A DNA stretch of 64,000 nt from Paraoerskovia marina DSM 21750 (GTDB lineage Bacteria; Actinomycetota; Actinomycetes; Actinomycetales; Cellulomonadaceae), in contig NZ_JNIY01000009.1 of NCBI RefSeq assembly GCF_000701465.1, positions 62,001 to 126,000 of the forward strand, given 5' to 3'. Below, piece by piece: positions 36,214-44,517 of this stretch (the first letter of the stretch is position 1; every line of letters starts with the position of its first letter). The position numbers and the translations under genes are program-made. The notes under the pieces were generated by a model. The model saw only the letters and a program-made list of their open reading frames with translations. It made no database searches and was not told the DNA's origin.

Positions 36214-37253
36214 CCACCACCGTCCTCCAGCAGCCCTCGGGCGTCGCCGCGCTGCGACGCCCGAGGGCTCGTCGTGCTGCGGGCCTTCTCGGGCTCGGCG
36301 CGCTCGTCGTCGCCGTCGTCGTCCTCTCGGTGACGGTCGGCTCTCGCGACGTCGCGTGGCACGACGTCTGGGCGGCGCTCGGCGGGGCCAGCGACGGGTT
36401 CGACCGTGGAGCCGTCGCCAAGCGGATCCCACGCACCTTCCTCGCCGTGCTCGCCGGTGCCGCGCTCGGGGTCTCCGGCGCCGTGATGCAGGGCGTGACC
36501 CGCAACCCGTTGGCCGACCCGGGCATCCTCGGTGTCAACATGGGGGCGTCGCTGGCGGTCGTCACGGGGATCGCGTACTTCGGGCTCAGCACCGCCACCG
36601 GGTACATCTGGTGGGCGATCGCCGGGGCGTGCGTGACCGCCGTCGTCGTCTACGCCATCGGGTCCGCCGGACGCGGCGGGGCGACGCCCCTCAAGCTGGC
36701 GCTCGCCGGTGCTGCCGTCTCGGCCGCGCTCGCCTCGTTCGTCAGCGCGGTCGTCCTCGGACGCAACGACATCGCCGGGGGAGTGCGGTCGTGGCAGATC
36801 GGGGGCGTCGGGGGTGGGACCGCCGAGTCCGTCTCGACCGTCCTGCCGTTCCTCGTCGCCGGGTTCCTCCTCTGCCTGCTCAGTGCTCAGGCGCTCAACT
36901 CGTTGGCGCTCGGGGACGACCTCGCCGCAGGTCTCGGCGAACGCGTCGCCGTCGCCCGGGGATCCGCGGCGCTCGGTGCCACGGTCCTCTGCGGCGCGGC
37001 GACCGCGGTGACGGGACCGATCGGCTTCGTCGGGCTCGTCGTCCCGCACGCCTGCCGCATGCTGATCGGACCCGACCACCGATGGTTGCTGCCGTACTCC
37101 GCGCTCACCGGTGCGGTCCTGCTCACGCTCGCCGACGTCGTCGGACGGGTCGTCGCCCGCCCCGCCGAGATCGACGTCGGCATCATCACCGCACTGATCG
37201 GTGCCCCCGTGTTCATCGCGATCGTCCGCCGGCAGAAGGTGCGCGCCCTGTGA
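36210..37253 (+). CDS. iron-siderophore ABC transporter permease 1
   Basis: A 347-residue FecCD-family permease with about nine to ten hydrophobic segments. RIPRTFLAVLAGAALGVSGAV and QGVTRNPLADPGILGVN are the family signatures, and GFVGLVVPHACRMLIGPDHR is the coupling-loop region contacting the ATPase. It starts at GTG 36210 within the previous stop and ends overlapping the second permease. It forms a heterodimer with that permease in the membrane. Confidence 0.92.
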   Translation: MTTTVLQQPSGVAALRRPRARRAAGLLGLGALVVAVVVLSVTVGSRDVAWHDVWAALGGASDGFDRGAVAKRIPRTFLAVLAGAALGVSGAVMQGVTRNPLADPGILGVNMGASLAVVTGIAYFGLSTATGYIWWAIAGACVTAVVVYAIGSAGRGGATPLKLALAGAAVSAALASFVSAVVLGRNDIAGGVRSWQIGGVGGGTAESVSTVLPFLVAGFLLCLLSAQALNSLALGDDLAAGLGERVAVARGSAALGATVLCGAATAVTGPIGFVGLVVPHACRMLIGPDHRWLLPYSALTGAVLLTLADVVGRVVARPAEIDVGIITALIGAPVFIAIVRRQKVRAL

Positions 37254-38311
37254 CCACCACACTCACCGCACCGCCCACCACGGCGAGCGGCCTGGACGTC
37301 GCGCAAGGCCGGGCCCGCCGTGCCGCACGACGTCGCACGGTGCTCCTGCTGCTCGTGGCGCTGCTCGTCATCGCGTTCGCCACGACCCTCATGGTCGGCA
37401 ACACCTTCTACACGCCGTCGGAGGTCGTCCGGGTGCTCGTCGGCCAGGACGTGCCGGGTGCCTCGTTCACGGTCGGCACCCTGCGGTTGCCGCGAGCGGT
37501 GCTCGGCGTCCTGGCGGGATTCGCCTTCGGGCTCGCCGGCGTGACCTTCCAGACCATGCTCCGCAACCCCCTCGCGAGCCCGGACATCATCGGGATCAGC
37601 TCCGGCGCGTCCGCCGCCGCCGTGATCGGGATCGTCGTCCTCGGCCTCGGTTCCACGCAGGTCTCGATCCTCGCCGTCGTCGGCGGGCTCGGTGTGGCGC
37701 TCGCGGTCTACGGGCTCTCGGCCACGCGGGGAGGCGTCGCGGGCACACGCCTGATCCTCGTCGGGATCGGGGTCGCCGCCATGCTCGACTCGGTGACCTC
37801 CTACGTGCTCTCGCGCGCGTCCGAGTGGGACCTGCAGGACGCGATGCGATGGCTCGCGGGCAGCCTCAACGGTGCCCGGTGGGGTCAGATCCTCCCGCTG
37901 GTGGTCGCCCTGGCCGTGCTGGGCCCGCTCCTGCTCGCGCAGGCACGGAACCTCGCCGCGCTCCAGCTCGGGGACGACACGGCGGCCGCCCTCGGTGTTC
38001 GGGTGGGAGCCACCCGGCTCCTGCTCGTGGTCGCGGCGGTCGGACTCGTCGCCTTCGCGACGGCTGCCACCGGGCCCATCGCGTTCGTCGCCTTCTTGGC
38101 GGGGCCCATCGCGGCGCGGATCGTCGGGCCCGGCGGGTCGTTGTTGCTGCCCGCCGCGCTCGTGGGCGCACTGCTCGTCGTCGCCGCCGACCTGGTCGGT
38201 CAGTTCGCCTTCGACACCCGGTTCCCCGTCGGTGTCGTCACGGGTGTCCTCGGTGCCCCCTACCTCGTCTACCTCATCGTCCGCACCCACCGATCGGGAG
38301 GGTCGCTGTGA
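37250..38311 (+). CDS. iron-siderophore ABC transporter permease 2
   Basis: A 353-residue FecCD-family permease paralogous to the upstream gene. Signatures are RLPRAVLGVLAGFAFGLAG and MLRNPLASPDIIGISSGAS, with GPIAFVAFLAGPIAARIVG as the coupling loop. A 25-residue basic N-terminal extension precedes the first helix. GTGA overlaps at both ends show translational coupling with permease 1 and the ATPase. Confidence 0.92.
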   Translation: MTTTLTAPPTTASGLDVAQGRARRAARRRTVLLLLVALLVIAFATTLMVGNTFYTPSEVVRVLVGQDVPGASFTVGTLRLPRAVLGVLAGFAFGLAGVTFQTMLRNPLASPDIIGISSGASAAAVIGIVVLGLGSTQVSILAVVGGLGVALAVYGLSATRGGVAGTRLILVGIGVAAMLDSVTSYVLSRASEWDLQDAMRWLAGSLNGARWGQILPLVVALAVLGPLLLAQARNLAALQLGDDTAAALGVRVGATRLLLVVAAVGLVAFATAATGPIAFVAFLAGPIAARIVGPGGSLLLPAALVGALLVVAADLVGQFAFDTRFPVGVVTGVLGAPYLVYLIVRTHRSGGSL

Positions 38312-39117
38312 CCACCGACCACCAGCTCACCGTCGACCACCTCACTCTCGGCTACGGGGACCGCACCGTCGTCACCGACTTGCAGGTGGACGTCCCACCC
38401 GGCCGGATCACGGCGATCGTCGGCGCGAACGCCTGCGGCAAGTCGACGCTCCTGCGGTCGATGTCGAGACTCCTCGCCCCGCGTGCGGGCCAGGTCCTGC
38501 TCGACGGCAAGGACGTCCACCGCATGCCCGCCAAGCAGCTGGCCCGTACTCTCGGCCTCCTCCCGCAGTCGCCGGTGGCGCCCGAGGGGATCGCCGTGGC
38601 CGACCTCGTCGGTCGTGGACGGCACCCGCACCAGAGGATCCTGAGCCGGTGGTCGCACGACGACGACGTCGCGGTCGCCGCGGCGCTGGACGCCACCGGT
38701 ACCGCCGAGCTCGCCGACCGACCCGTGGACGAGCTCTCGGGCGGGCAGCGGCAACGGGTGTGGATCGCCATGGTGCTCGCCCAGCAGACGGACCTGCTCC
38801 TCCTCGACGAGCCGACGACGTTTCTCGACGTCGCCCACCAGGTCGAGGTGCTCGACCTGCTCGCCGACCTCAACGCCGCCCGAGGGACGACGGTCGTCAT
38901 GGTGCTGCACGACCTGAACCTGGCCGCCCGGTACGCCGACCACCTCATCGCGCTCGCCGACGGTCGCGTCCATGCGGCCGGCGCGCCTGGCGACGTGCTC
39001 ACCGAGGAGACCGTCCGAGCGGTCTTCGACCTCGAGAGCAGGGTGATCGTCGACCCCACGTCCGGCACACCGCTGATGCTGCCCGTCGGTCGGCATCATG
39101 CGGTCGCCAGGCTCTAG
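38308..39117 (+). CDS. iron-siderophore ABC transporter ATPase
   Basis: A 269-residue FecE/FepC-type ATPase that powers siderophore import. Walker A is GANACGKSTLLRS, the Q-loop is LLPQSPVAPEG, the signature is LSGGQRQRVWIAMVLA, Walker B is LLLLDEPTTFLD and the H-loop is VLHDLNLAARY. All are intact. It is last in the binding protein-permease-permease-ATPase operon. About 210 bp without a gene follow (39118-39331), the start of the accessory region. Confidence 0.94.
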   Translation: MTTDHQLTVDHLTLGYGDRTVVTDLQVDVPPGRITAIVGANACGKSTLLRSMSRLLAPRAGQVLLDGKDVHRMPAKQLARTLGLLPQSPVAPEGIAVADLVGRGRHPHQRILSRWSHDDDVAVAAALDATGTAELADRPVDELSGGQRQRVWIAMVLAQQTDLLLLDEPTTFLDVAHQVEVLDLLADLNAARGTTVVMVLHDLNLAARYADHLIALADGRVHAAGAPGDVLTEETVRAVFDLESRVIVDPTSGTPLMLPVGRHHAVARL

Positions 39118-39331
39118 ATTGTCCCGTTCATGACGTTTGTGATCGCTGGCTGATCGGGGGAGCCCGCCCAGGGCAGTTCCGTCGTGGGGTGTTGAACCCT
39201 GCAATCCCGGTGCATGCGCGGGCGCGCGTACGTTGTGTTGGTGAAGACCCTGGCAGTAGGCCCACTCGGTGGTCAGGGTGCGGCCTGAACCAGTCAACGC
39301 GGCGAGCCAACAGAATCCGGGCCAATCCCTC

Positions 39332-40654
39332 TCAGTCGACCCGTGGGTTGTCGCGGGTGCCCTGCCGGCGACGAGCCCGGTCGGCGAGTCCGTCGAAGAA
39401 CTTGCTTGTAGCCTCACTCGCGCGAGCGACGCTAGCAGCCCCTGCGTCGAGTGCCTTGTCCCTAAGATCTCCGGTCTTCCCGACGGCCTGTGCACTCCGC
39501 CGTCGTGCGGCGCCAATTGCGTCCTGCCCGGATTCGAACGTCTGGTCCCGGGTGTCCACCACGGCGGCGAGCCAACGACGTGCTTCGGCAGTCTCTGCCT
39601 CCGACACGAGACCGAGACTTCTTTCGAACTCGAGGACAGCACCGACCACGTCGTTGCTGGCACCCACGACCTTCGGTGACACGAACGGGTTGAAGAGGAC
39701 CTTTTGGTTGGCCCTGTTTGATGCGTCGTTCATGCGACCGACGAGCTCGCCGCAGGCACCGCCGATAACTTCCAGCCGCTTCTGTCGAGTCCTGCGTAAT
39801 CCGACACGATGCCGGTTGAGTTCCTCGGGATTTGCGTCGGCGACACGGTCGAGCTCGAGGACGTCGATCGCATCCTGTACCTGAACCGAGCGGGCAATCA
39901 CCGCGAGCCATTCCGCGACAGAGATGCGGACATGCTGCGTTGCTTTGACCAAGTGTCCGAGATCCTGTTCGGCCTCGAGACCGTCGGCCAAGCCATCGAG
40001 CTGGCGCACCGCATACGCCTGAGTGCTGGCGATAGTCGCCGCACCGCCCTGGATCTTCGACCAGGTGATCTCCGGAACCCGACCCACCTCGTCACGGATC
40101 GTGATGGCGTCATCGACCAAGAGTGACACGCCGATCATCCCGGCGAGGACGCCGTCCTTTTGCGCGCGCAAGATATCGTCGACCTTCTTGTCGATCTGCG
40201 CGAGGTAGTCGCGGAGCTCATCAATCGACCGCTGCAACTCGCGTTGTGCCATCATCGTCCCGATCGAGGCGAGGGCCGCGGGGTTCGTGACGAGCGCGAA
40301 GGGCGAGCTAACCACCTGGATCCAAGACTGCACGTCGCCCGGTTTGCCGATCATCGCGTGGCTGATCGCTGGATTGGCCTTGGTTGCCTGCAGGCCGAAC
40401 TGGCGTACCTTTGCCGCGGACTGCTCCGTCAGCTTGAGCCAGCGGCCCGATTCGGCCGCGATCTGTCCGCCAGCCTGTAGCGCCAGTCCACCGAAGCCGC
40501 TGACGCTGTGAGCTCCGTCCATGGCTACGTGGGCGAGCGACCGCGACTCCGCGCTGACTAGATCGAGGTCGAGCATGAACTGTTCGATCGCATCTTCCGC
40601 ACCGACGACAGCGAGACCGCTGCCATCACTGACCAACTCAAGTTCGGCGCTCAC
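39332..40654 (-). CDS. uncharacterised helical protein in accessory region
   Basis: A 440-residue protein not recognised as any named family. It starts at GTG 40654, five bases after AGGAGG. The N-terminus (ELVSDGSGLAVVGAEDAIEQF) is followed by an Ala-rich helical middle with a moderately hydrophobic stretch near SSPFALVTNPAALASIGTMM. A coiled-coil-like segment comes next (RELQRSIDELRDYLAQIDKKVDDIL, residues 139-163), then an Arg/Ala-rich C-terminus. No enzyme motif is visible. The middle hydrophobic patch plus coiled coil would suit a membrane-associating effector, which is speculation. It sits beside IS256 and AbiE debris, so it is probably cargo of an older insertion. Confidence 0.6.
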   Translation of the reverse strand: MSAELELVSDGSGLAVVGAEDAIEQFMLDLDLVSAESRSLAHVAMDGAHSVSGFGGLALQAGGQIAAESGRWLKLTEQSAAKVRQFGLQATKANPAISHAMIGKPGDVQSWIQVVSSPFALVTNPAALASIGTMMAQRELQRSIDELRDYLAQIDKKVDDILRAQKDGVLAGMIGVSLLVDDAITIRDEVGRVPEITWSKIQGGAATIASTQAYAVRQLDGLADGLEAEQDLGHLVKATQHVRISVAEWLAVIARSVQVQDAIDVLELDRVADANPEELNRHRVGLRRTRQKRLEVIGGACGELVGRMNDASNRANQKVLFNPFVSPKVVGASNDVVGAVLEFERSLGLVSEAETAEARRWLAAVVDTRDQTFESGQDAIGAARRRSAQAVGKTGDLRDKALDAGAASVARASEATSKFFDGLADRARRRQGTRDNPRVD

Positions 40655-40920
40655 GGGTCCTCCTGTTCGGCTGCTGCCAGAAGTCTAGAACCCTCCCGAT
40701 GTCGGCCTTGCCCGCGCGGTCCTGTTTCGACCCCCGTGGTGGGTGAATTCGGCGGCGGTATTTGCGTCAACGTTCCTAGTCGACGGGGGCGTCGACGGAC
40801 AGGCGATGTCGGTAGCGCCCGAGCAAGAACCTGATCTGCGCACCGAGTGCCCGGCTCGACTGATGTGCGAACATTGGCGCCCTCGTGTCGCCCCCGCCCG
40901 GGAGTCCTGGTCAAGTCCCA

Positions 40921-42353
40921 GGAAGTGGTGTAGGGGTCCTTCGATGAGAGGGGTCAGGCTGTCAGGGCGGGCAAGGTCTCGGTGGTCACCTCATTCACGG
41001 TGCTGGTGGTGATGGTCAGACGGCAACGGGCCAGGACGTCGAGCCCGAGGTAGCGACGTCCTTCGGCCCATTCATCGGTCTGCTCGGCCAGGACCGCACC
41101 GACGAGGCGCACGATCGCGTCGCGAGAGGGAAAGATCCCGACGGAGTCCGTGCGCCGGCGGATCTCGCGGTTCAGGCGTTCGGCGGGGTTGTTCGACCAG
41201 ATCTGGACCCAGACGTCTTTGGGGAACCCGGTGAACGCGAGGACGTCAGCGCGAGCGGCATCAAGGTGCTCGGCCACGGCGGGCAGCTTCTCACCCACGT
41301 AGTCCAGCAACCGATCGACCTGCGCGGTCACCGCCGCAGCATCAGGCTGGTCATAGACACTGTGGAGCATCGCCTTCACCGCAGGCCCCATGGACTTCGG
41401 GCAGATGCTCATCAGGTTCGCGGCGTAGTGGGTGCGGCACCGCTGCCAGGACGCTCCAGGGAGGTGCGCGGCGATTGCCTCGACCAACCCAGCATGCGCA
41501 TCGGAGGTCACCAGACGGACCCCGCCGAGACCGCGGGCGACCAGGTCAGCGAAGAAACTGCTCCATGCTGCCCCGGTCTCCGAGGTGGCGACGCGCATGC
41601 CGAGCACTTCGCGGTGACCATCGCCGCTGACGCCGGTCGCGATCAGGACGACCGCGTTGATCACCCGCCCGCCTTCACGGACTTTCATCGTCAGCGCGTC
41701 CGCGGCGACGAACGTGAACGGCCCGGCAGCGTCCAGAGGCCGGTGGCGGAACTGTTCGACGTGCTCGTCGAGATCGGCTGCCATACGGCTGACCTGCGAC
41801 TTCGAGAGCGAGTTGATGCCGAGCGTCTTGACGAGCTTGGGGGTACCGCCCGCTGCGATAGTGCGCAGCACGCAGTGGGGGAGCCATGCGGCGGGTGGAG
41901 ACCCCGGCGAGGTAGCAGTCCGCGACCACGGTGATCAGCGCGGATTCGGCGCGTTTGCGGCGCTCGAGCAGCCACTCCGGAAAGTAAGTGCCCGAACGCA
42001 GCTTGGGGACGGCGACGTCGATCGTGCCGACCCGCGTGTCGAGGTCGCGGTGGCGGTAGCCATTGCGCTGGGTCGCTCGGTCGGGGCTGGGCCGGCCGTA
42101 TTCCGCGCCGGCGACCGCGTCAGCGTCCGCGGAAAGGAGCTCGTTGATGATCCGTTGCAGCATCGTGCGCATCAGATCCGGAGAGGCGTCGGCCAGGGCT
42201 TCACCGAGCAGGCCGTGAGGGTCGACAATATGAGGAGCGGTCATCGTGATGACTCCGTTCGAGAGTGCTGTGAGAGGTTCACTCGAAGGATCACACGGTG
42301 ACCGCGTCCTCGTCAGAGACGATCACGAGGCCACCGCGCTACACCACTATCGG
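40921..42353 (-). mobile_element. IS256-family insertion sequence (degenerate)
   Basis: The element is about 1.43 kb and holds one IS256-type transposase gene. Its ends share the inverted motif AGTGGTGTAG: GGAAGTGGTGTAGG at the left and, in reverse complement, GATAGTGGTGTAGC at the right. No clear target duplication is seen, so the exact ends are uncertain. The right end joins directly onto an AbiEii-like remnant, suggesting it inserted into that gene. The 266 bp on its left (40655-40920) contain no gene. Confidence 0.75.
40954..42244 (-). pseudogene. IS256-family transposase, frameshifted
   Basis: The N-terminal part (42244 down to about 41850) has MLQRIINELLSADADAVAGA, YRHRDLDTRVGTIDVAVPKL and [15 protein letters not shown]. 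The C-terminal part (from about 41830) continues with [31 protein letters not shown], the DDE-domain block [13 protein letters not shown], and [14 protein letters not shown]. They are in different frames because about 44 extra bases lie between STRRM and KLVKTL, where family members are continuous. The insertion shifts the frame, so a full-length transposase is not made. Confidence 0.75.
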
Positions 42354-42359
42354 GGACTC

Positions 42360-42690
42360 AACCGGAGCCGCGAACGTCTCGGGCAACGTGCTCGCGCCGG
42401 CCTCGTCTTGCGCCTGCTCGGCCTGGACGTTCCGCTACACCAGACCCTTGAGGCTCATGAGGACCTGGAATTCGCGAGGTTGGCCAGCGGCTTCGCCTTG
42501 AATTTGTCTTCGTAGAGGGCCATCGTCGGTGGCCCAGGCCTTGCCATTGAGGCTCCCTAGGAGCTGCATCGGACGTGCGACGTCGCCGCGCGACGGACCG
42601 CGTGGGTGCGCTGTCCGTCGCGCGCGAGCTTGGTGCAGGAGATATCTCCGAGTGCAGTCGGCGATGCACTGCTCGATTGCAGTCGTCGCA
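42360..42690 (-). pseudogene. remnant of a second abiEi-abiEii pair
   Basis: On the minus strand from 42690, ATTAIEQCIADCTRRYLLHQ matches the C-terminal part of the intact AbiEi at 59327-59896 (ATTAIEQCTAGGTPSYLLRQ), although the frame then decays. Further along, from about 42478, REFQVLMSLKGLV-stop-RNVQAEQ matches the AbiEii segment RRFQVFVSLKGQIWRKVQVEI, with TAG (42435-42437) at the tryptophan. The N-terminal half of the toxin is missing between the two. Similarity ends at the IS256 right terminus. This is the debris of another AbiE module, lying just outside the left attachment repeat. Confidence 0.7.
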
Positions 42691-42787
42691 CCGCTGACAC
42701 GAAGAAGCCCGGCTCAGCAGCATCGCTGCAGAGCCGGGCTTCTTGGTGAGACGCGCGAGCGTCGCCAGCGATCAGAGGTTAATCATC
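42683..42787. repeat. left direct repeat: copy of lpdA 3' end and terminator (att site)
   Basis: About 100 bp aligned without gaps to 60616-60719. It includes a terminator hairpin (AAGAAGCCCGGCTC...GAGCCGGGCTTCTT), then ACGCGCGAGCGTCGCCAG and GATCAGAGGTT. Read on the minus strand the edge spells codons ATGATTAACCTCTGA, the last four residues (MINL) and stop of lpdA. A further 20 bp beyond resemble the preceding lpdA codons in decayed form. It marks the left boundary of the BREX island. Confidence 0.85.
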
Positions 42788-42904
42788 TAGGCCGGAAGGC
42801 CTGGGGCCGTTGAAAATCCGCGTTCGCTCACGTTCACACCGAGGGCCGTGCTCCCTGCGTGCCCCACTCAAACCGGCGGAAGGACGTTGAAACTGACCGG
42901 ACAG

Positions 42905-43402
42905 TTAACGCGGGTCAATGAGTGTGGCCATCCAGTCGCCGAGTTCGACGGCTATGTCAGCGAGGTCGAGCGCCTTCCTACGGTTGACGGTCTCGCTACG
43001 ACCGTGGGCGATGCGGTTCCTTCGATCGACCATGTAGGCGAGCTCTCGACCGATCCGTGAATCGTCGTCTCCCAACAGGTGTTCAAGCTGCACAGCCCAG
43101 CCCTCATCGAAATTCCTCGTCCGCTCCACCAGAACCTCGGGCGCTGGGTTGCGTCCGCGAAACAAGCCATTGACTACGTGACGTGCAATGGCGGGATGGG
43201 ACTTGGCCTCGGCGAAGTGCTTGATGCAGGTCTCGAACGTGTTCTCGATATACCCCGCCGAGCGCACAACGAGAAAGCGTGCAAGCTCCGCCGCCACTTC
43301 GGGCGGCTCCGCCGGCAACTCGTCCAGCATCTTCCGCAGATTGACCAGGCGGGTCCGACTTGTGTCCATCTCCCGCGTCGGCCACGATCCGGGCCAACTC
43401 AT
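42905..43402 (-). CDS. HEPN-domain protein, MAE_28990-like, last gene of the BREX operon
   Basis: A 165-residue all-helical protein. The C-terminal half carries R128-N-R-I-A-H133, the Rx4H motif of HEPN ribonucleases, within YMVDRRNRIAHGRSE. The region VVRSAGYIENTFETCIKHFAE is also typical of the MAE_28990/MAE_18760 HEPN-like group, usually paired with a DUF262 protein. HEPN proteins often cut RNA in abortive defence; that activity is inferred here. Its start overlaps the DUF262 stop as ATGA; a later ATG (residue 12) is possible. The 117 bp beyond it before the att repeat hold no gene. Confidence 0.75.
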   Translation of the reverse strand: MSWPGSWPTREMDTSRTRLVNLRKMLDELPAEPPEVAAELARFLVVRSAGYIENTFETCIKHFAEAKSHPAIARHVVNGLFRGRNPAPEVLVERTRNFDEGWAVQLEHLLGDDDSRIGRELAYMVDRRNRIAHGRSETVNRRKALDLADIAVELGDWMATLIDPR

Positions 43403-44517
43403 GCTGCGTCTGCGAACGCCTCGGTTGCGAGGCGGAGACGCGTCGCCATCGGCTCCTCGTTCGCCGTCGCCCGACTGGTAGAAGCCTCGAAATCGTCACT
43501 GCCCTTGAGCCCGTCAATTGCGGCAGCAGCAGCCTCCGGCGTGATTTCAGACTGAGCGAGGTGCCGCATAAGGCCGACGTAGATTGCCTCTGCTTGTGCC
43601 GCGTTCACCTGCCTGGCACCCTTCCGCAACGCTTGCGGCCCAGGGCCAGCGAGGATAGTCGCGTTTGCTCGGGCGAACAGCTTTGAGGCTGCAATGACCT
43701 GCTCGGAGGTTGCATCACGGTGCATCCCGGCGAAGTCGTTGAGGAACTTCTTTAAAGGGCTGGCGTAGCGATCAGCGCCGCAGTACAGGGCGATTATTCG
43801 AAGAATCAATTCCTGATCACGAGCACGCGATGACTTACCGCCGTAGAGAGCGCGCCAGTTGGTGTCTTGGTTGAGCCGCTCGAGCAACTCGATCAACGGC
43901 CCCGCGTAGAGCGCTACGCGAATCTCGTGCGGGGTCAGTTGAGTACCGCCAGAGTTGAGACGCTCGAAGATCTGGTACACCGCCTCCAGACTCTGCGGGG
44001 TTCCGTCGGTGTCTACGATCGTCGCCTGGATGAACGCGTTGTCCAACGTGCGCCGCAGGTCATCGGGTAGGCTCTTGTAGGTCAGCCCCTCGAACCGCTT
44101 TGAGACGTTGGCCAGAGAGAAGACTCGCGACCCATGAGTCCCTTCGTAGAAATCTCGCAAAGTAAGCAGGCGCTGTTGCCCGTCGAGCACGAGATAGCGC
44201 CGGTCACTCTGGCGCACGAAGAACACGCCGGGTATCGGATAGCCCAAGAGCAGCGACTCGATAAATCTATCCATCTGGGACTTGCGCCAGACGAATCCTC
44301 GCTGGAATCCAGCGCTCTCGATGTCTGGATCGTTGTGGCCGAACTGCGGGACGACAATGTCTCGGTTGCGTACACGACGAACTAATCCCTCGACGTCGAA
44401 GTCCTGCCCCGCGTACTGCACAGATCGCGCTTCGGGCTCCGCCGCCGTCAGGTCGACGAACTCATCTTCAGTGAGCTCGGGGAATTCTGGTCTGTCGGCT
44501 GTCTGCTCTTCAGTCAT
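43399..44517 (-). CDS. DUF262 (GmrSD N-terminal-like) protein
   Basis: A 372-residue DUF262 protein. The diagnostic motif is LVLDGQQRLLTL (DGQQR at residues 112-116), preceded by FQRGFVWRKSQMDRFIESLL and followed by FERLNSGGTQLTPHEIR. DUF262 is a ParB/sulfiredoxin-like nucleotide-binding domain and the N-terminal half of GmrSD/BrxU type IV enzymes that hydrolyse NTP to cut modified DNA. The DUF1524 HNH nuclease that normally follows in GmrSD is not seen; instead a separate HEPN gene is coupled downstream. Its ATG overlaps the brxL stop (ATGA), so it is part of the BREX transcript. Confidence 0.85.
   Translation of the reverse strand: MTEEQTADRPEFPELTEDEFVDLTAAEPEARSVQYAGQDFDVEGLVRRVRNRDIVVPQFGHNDPDIESAGFQRGFVWRKSQMDRFIESLLLGYPIPGVFFVRQSDRRYLVLDGQQRLLTLRDFYEGTHGSRVFSLANVSKRFEGLTYKSLPDDLRRTLDNAFIQATIVDTDGTPQSLEAVYQIFERLNSGGTQLTPHEIRVALYAGPLIELLERLNQDTNWRALYGGKSSRARDQELILRIIALYCGADRYASPLKKFLNDFAGMHRDATSEQVIAASKLFARANATILAGPGPQALRKGARQVNAAQAEAIYVGLMRHLAQSEITPEAAAAAIDGLKGSDDFEASTSRATANEEPMATRLRLATEAFADAA

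Noticed and set aside
40651-41012. Short open frames between the 440-residue gene and IS256
   Set aside because: No ribosome site, no motif, and Arg/Pro-rich shadow composition on both strands.
42246-42515. Plus-strand 89-codon open frame beside IS256
   Set aside because: The minus strand of the same stretch shows clear AbiEii similarity, so this is an antisense shadow of a remnant.
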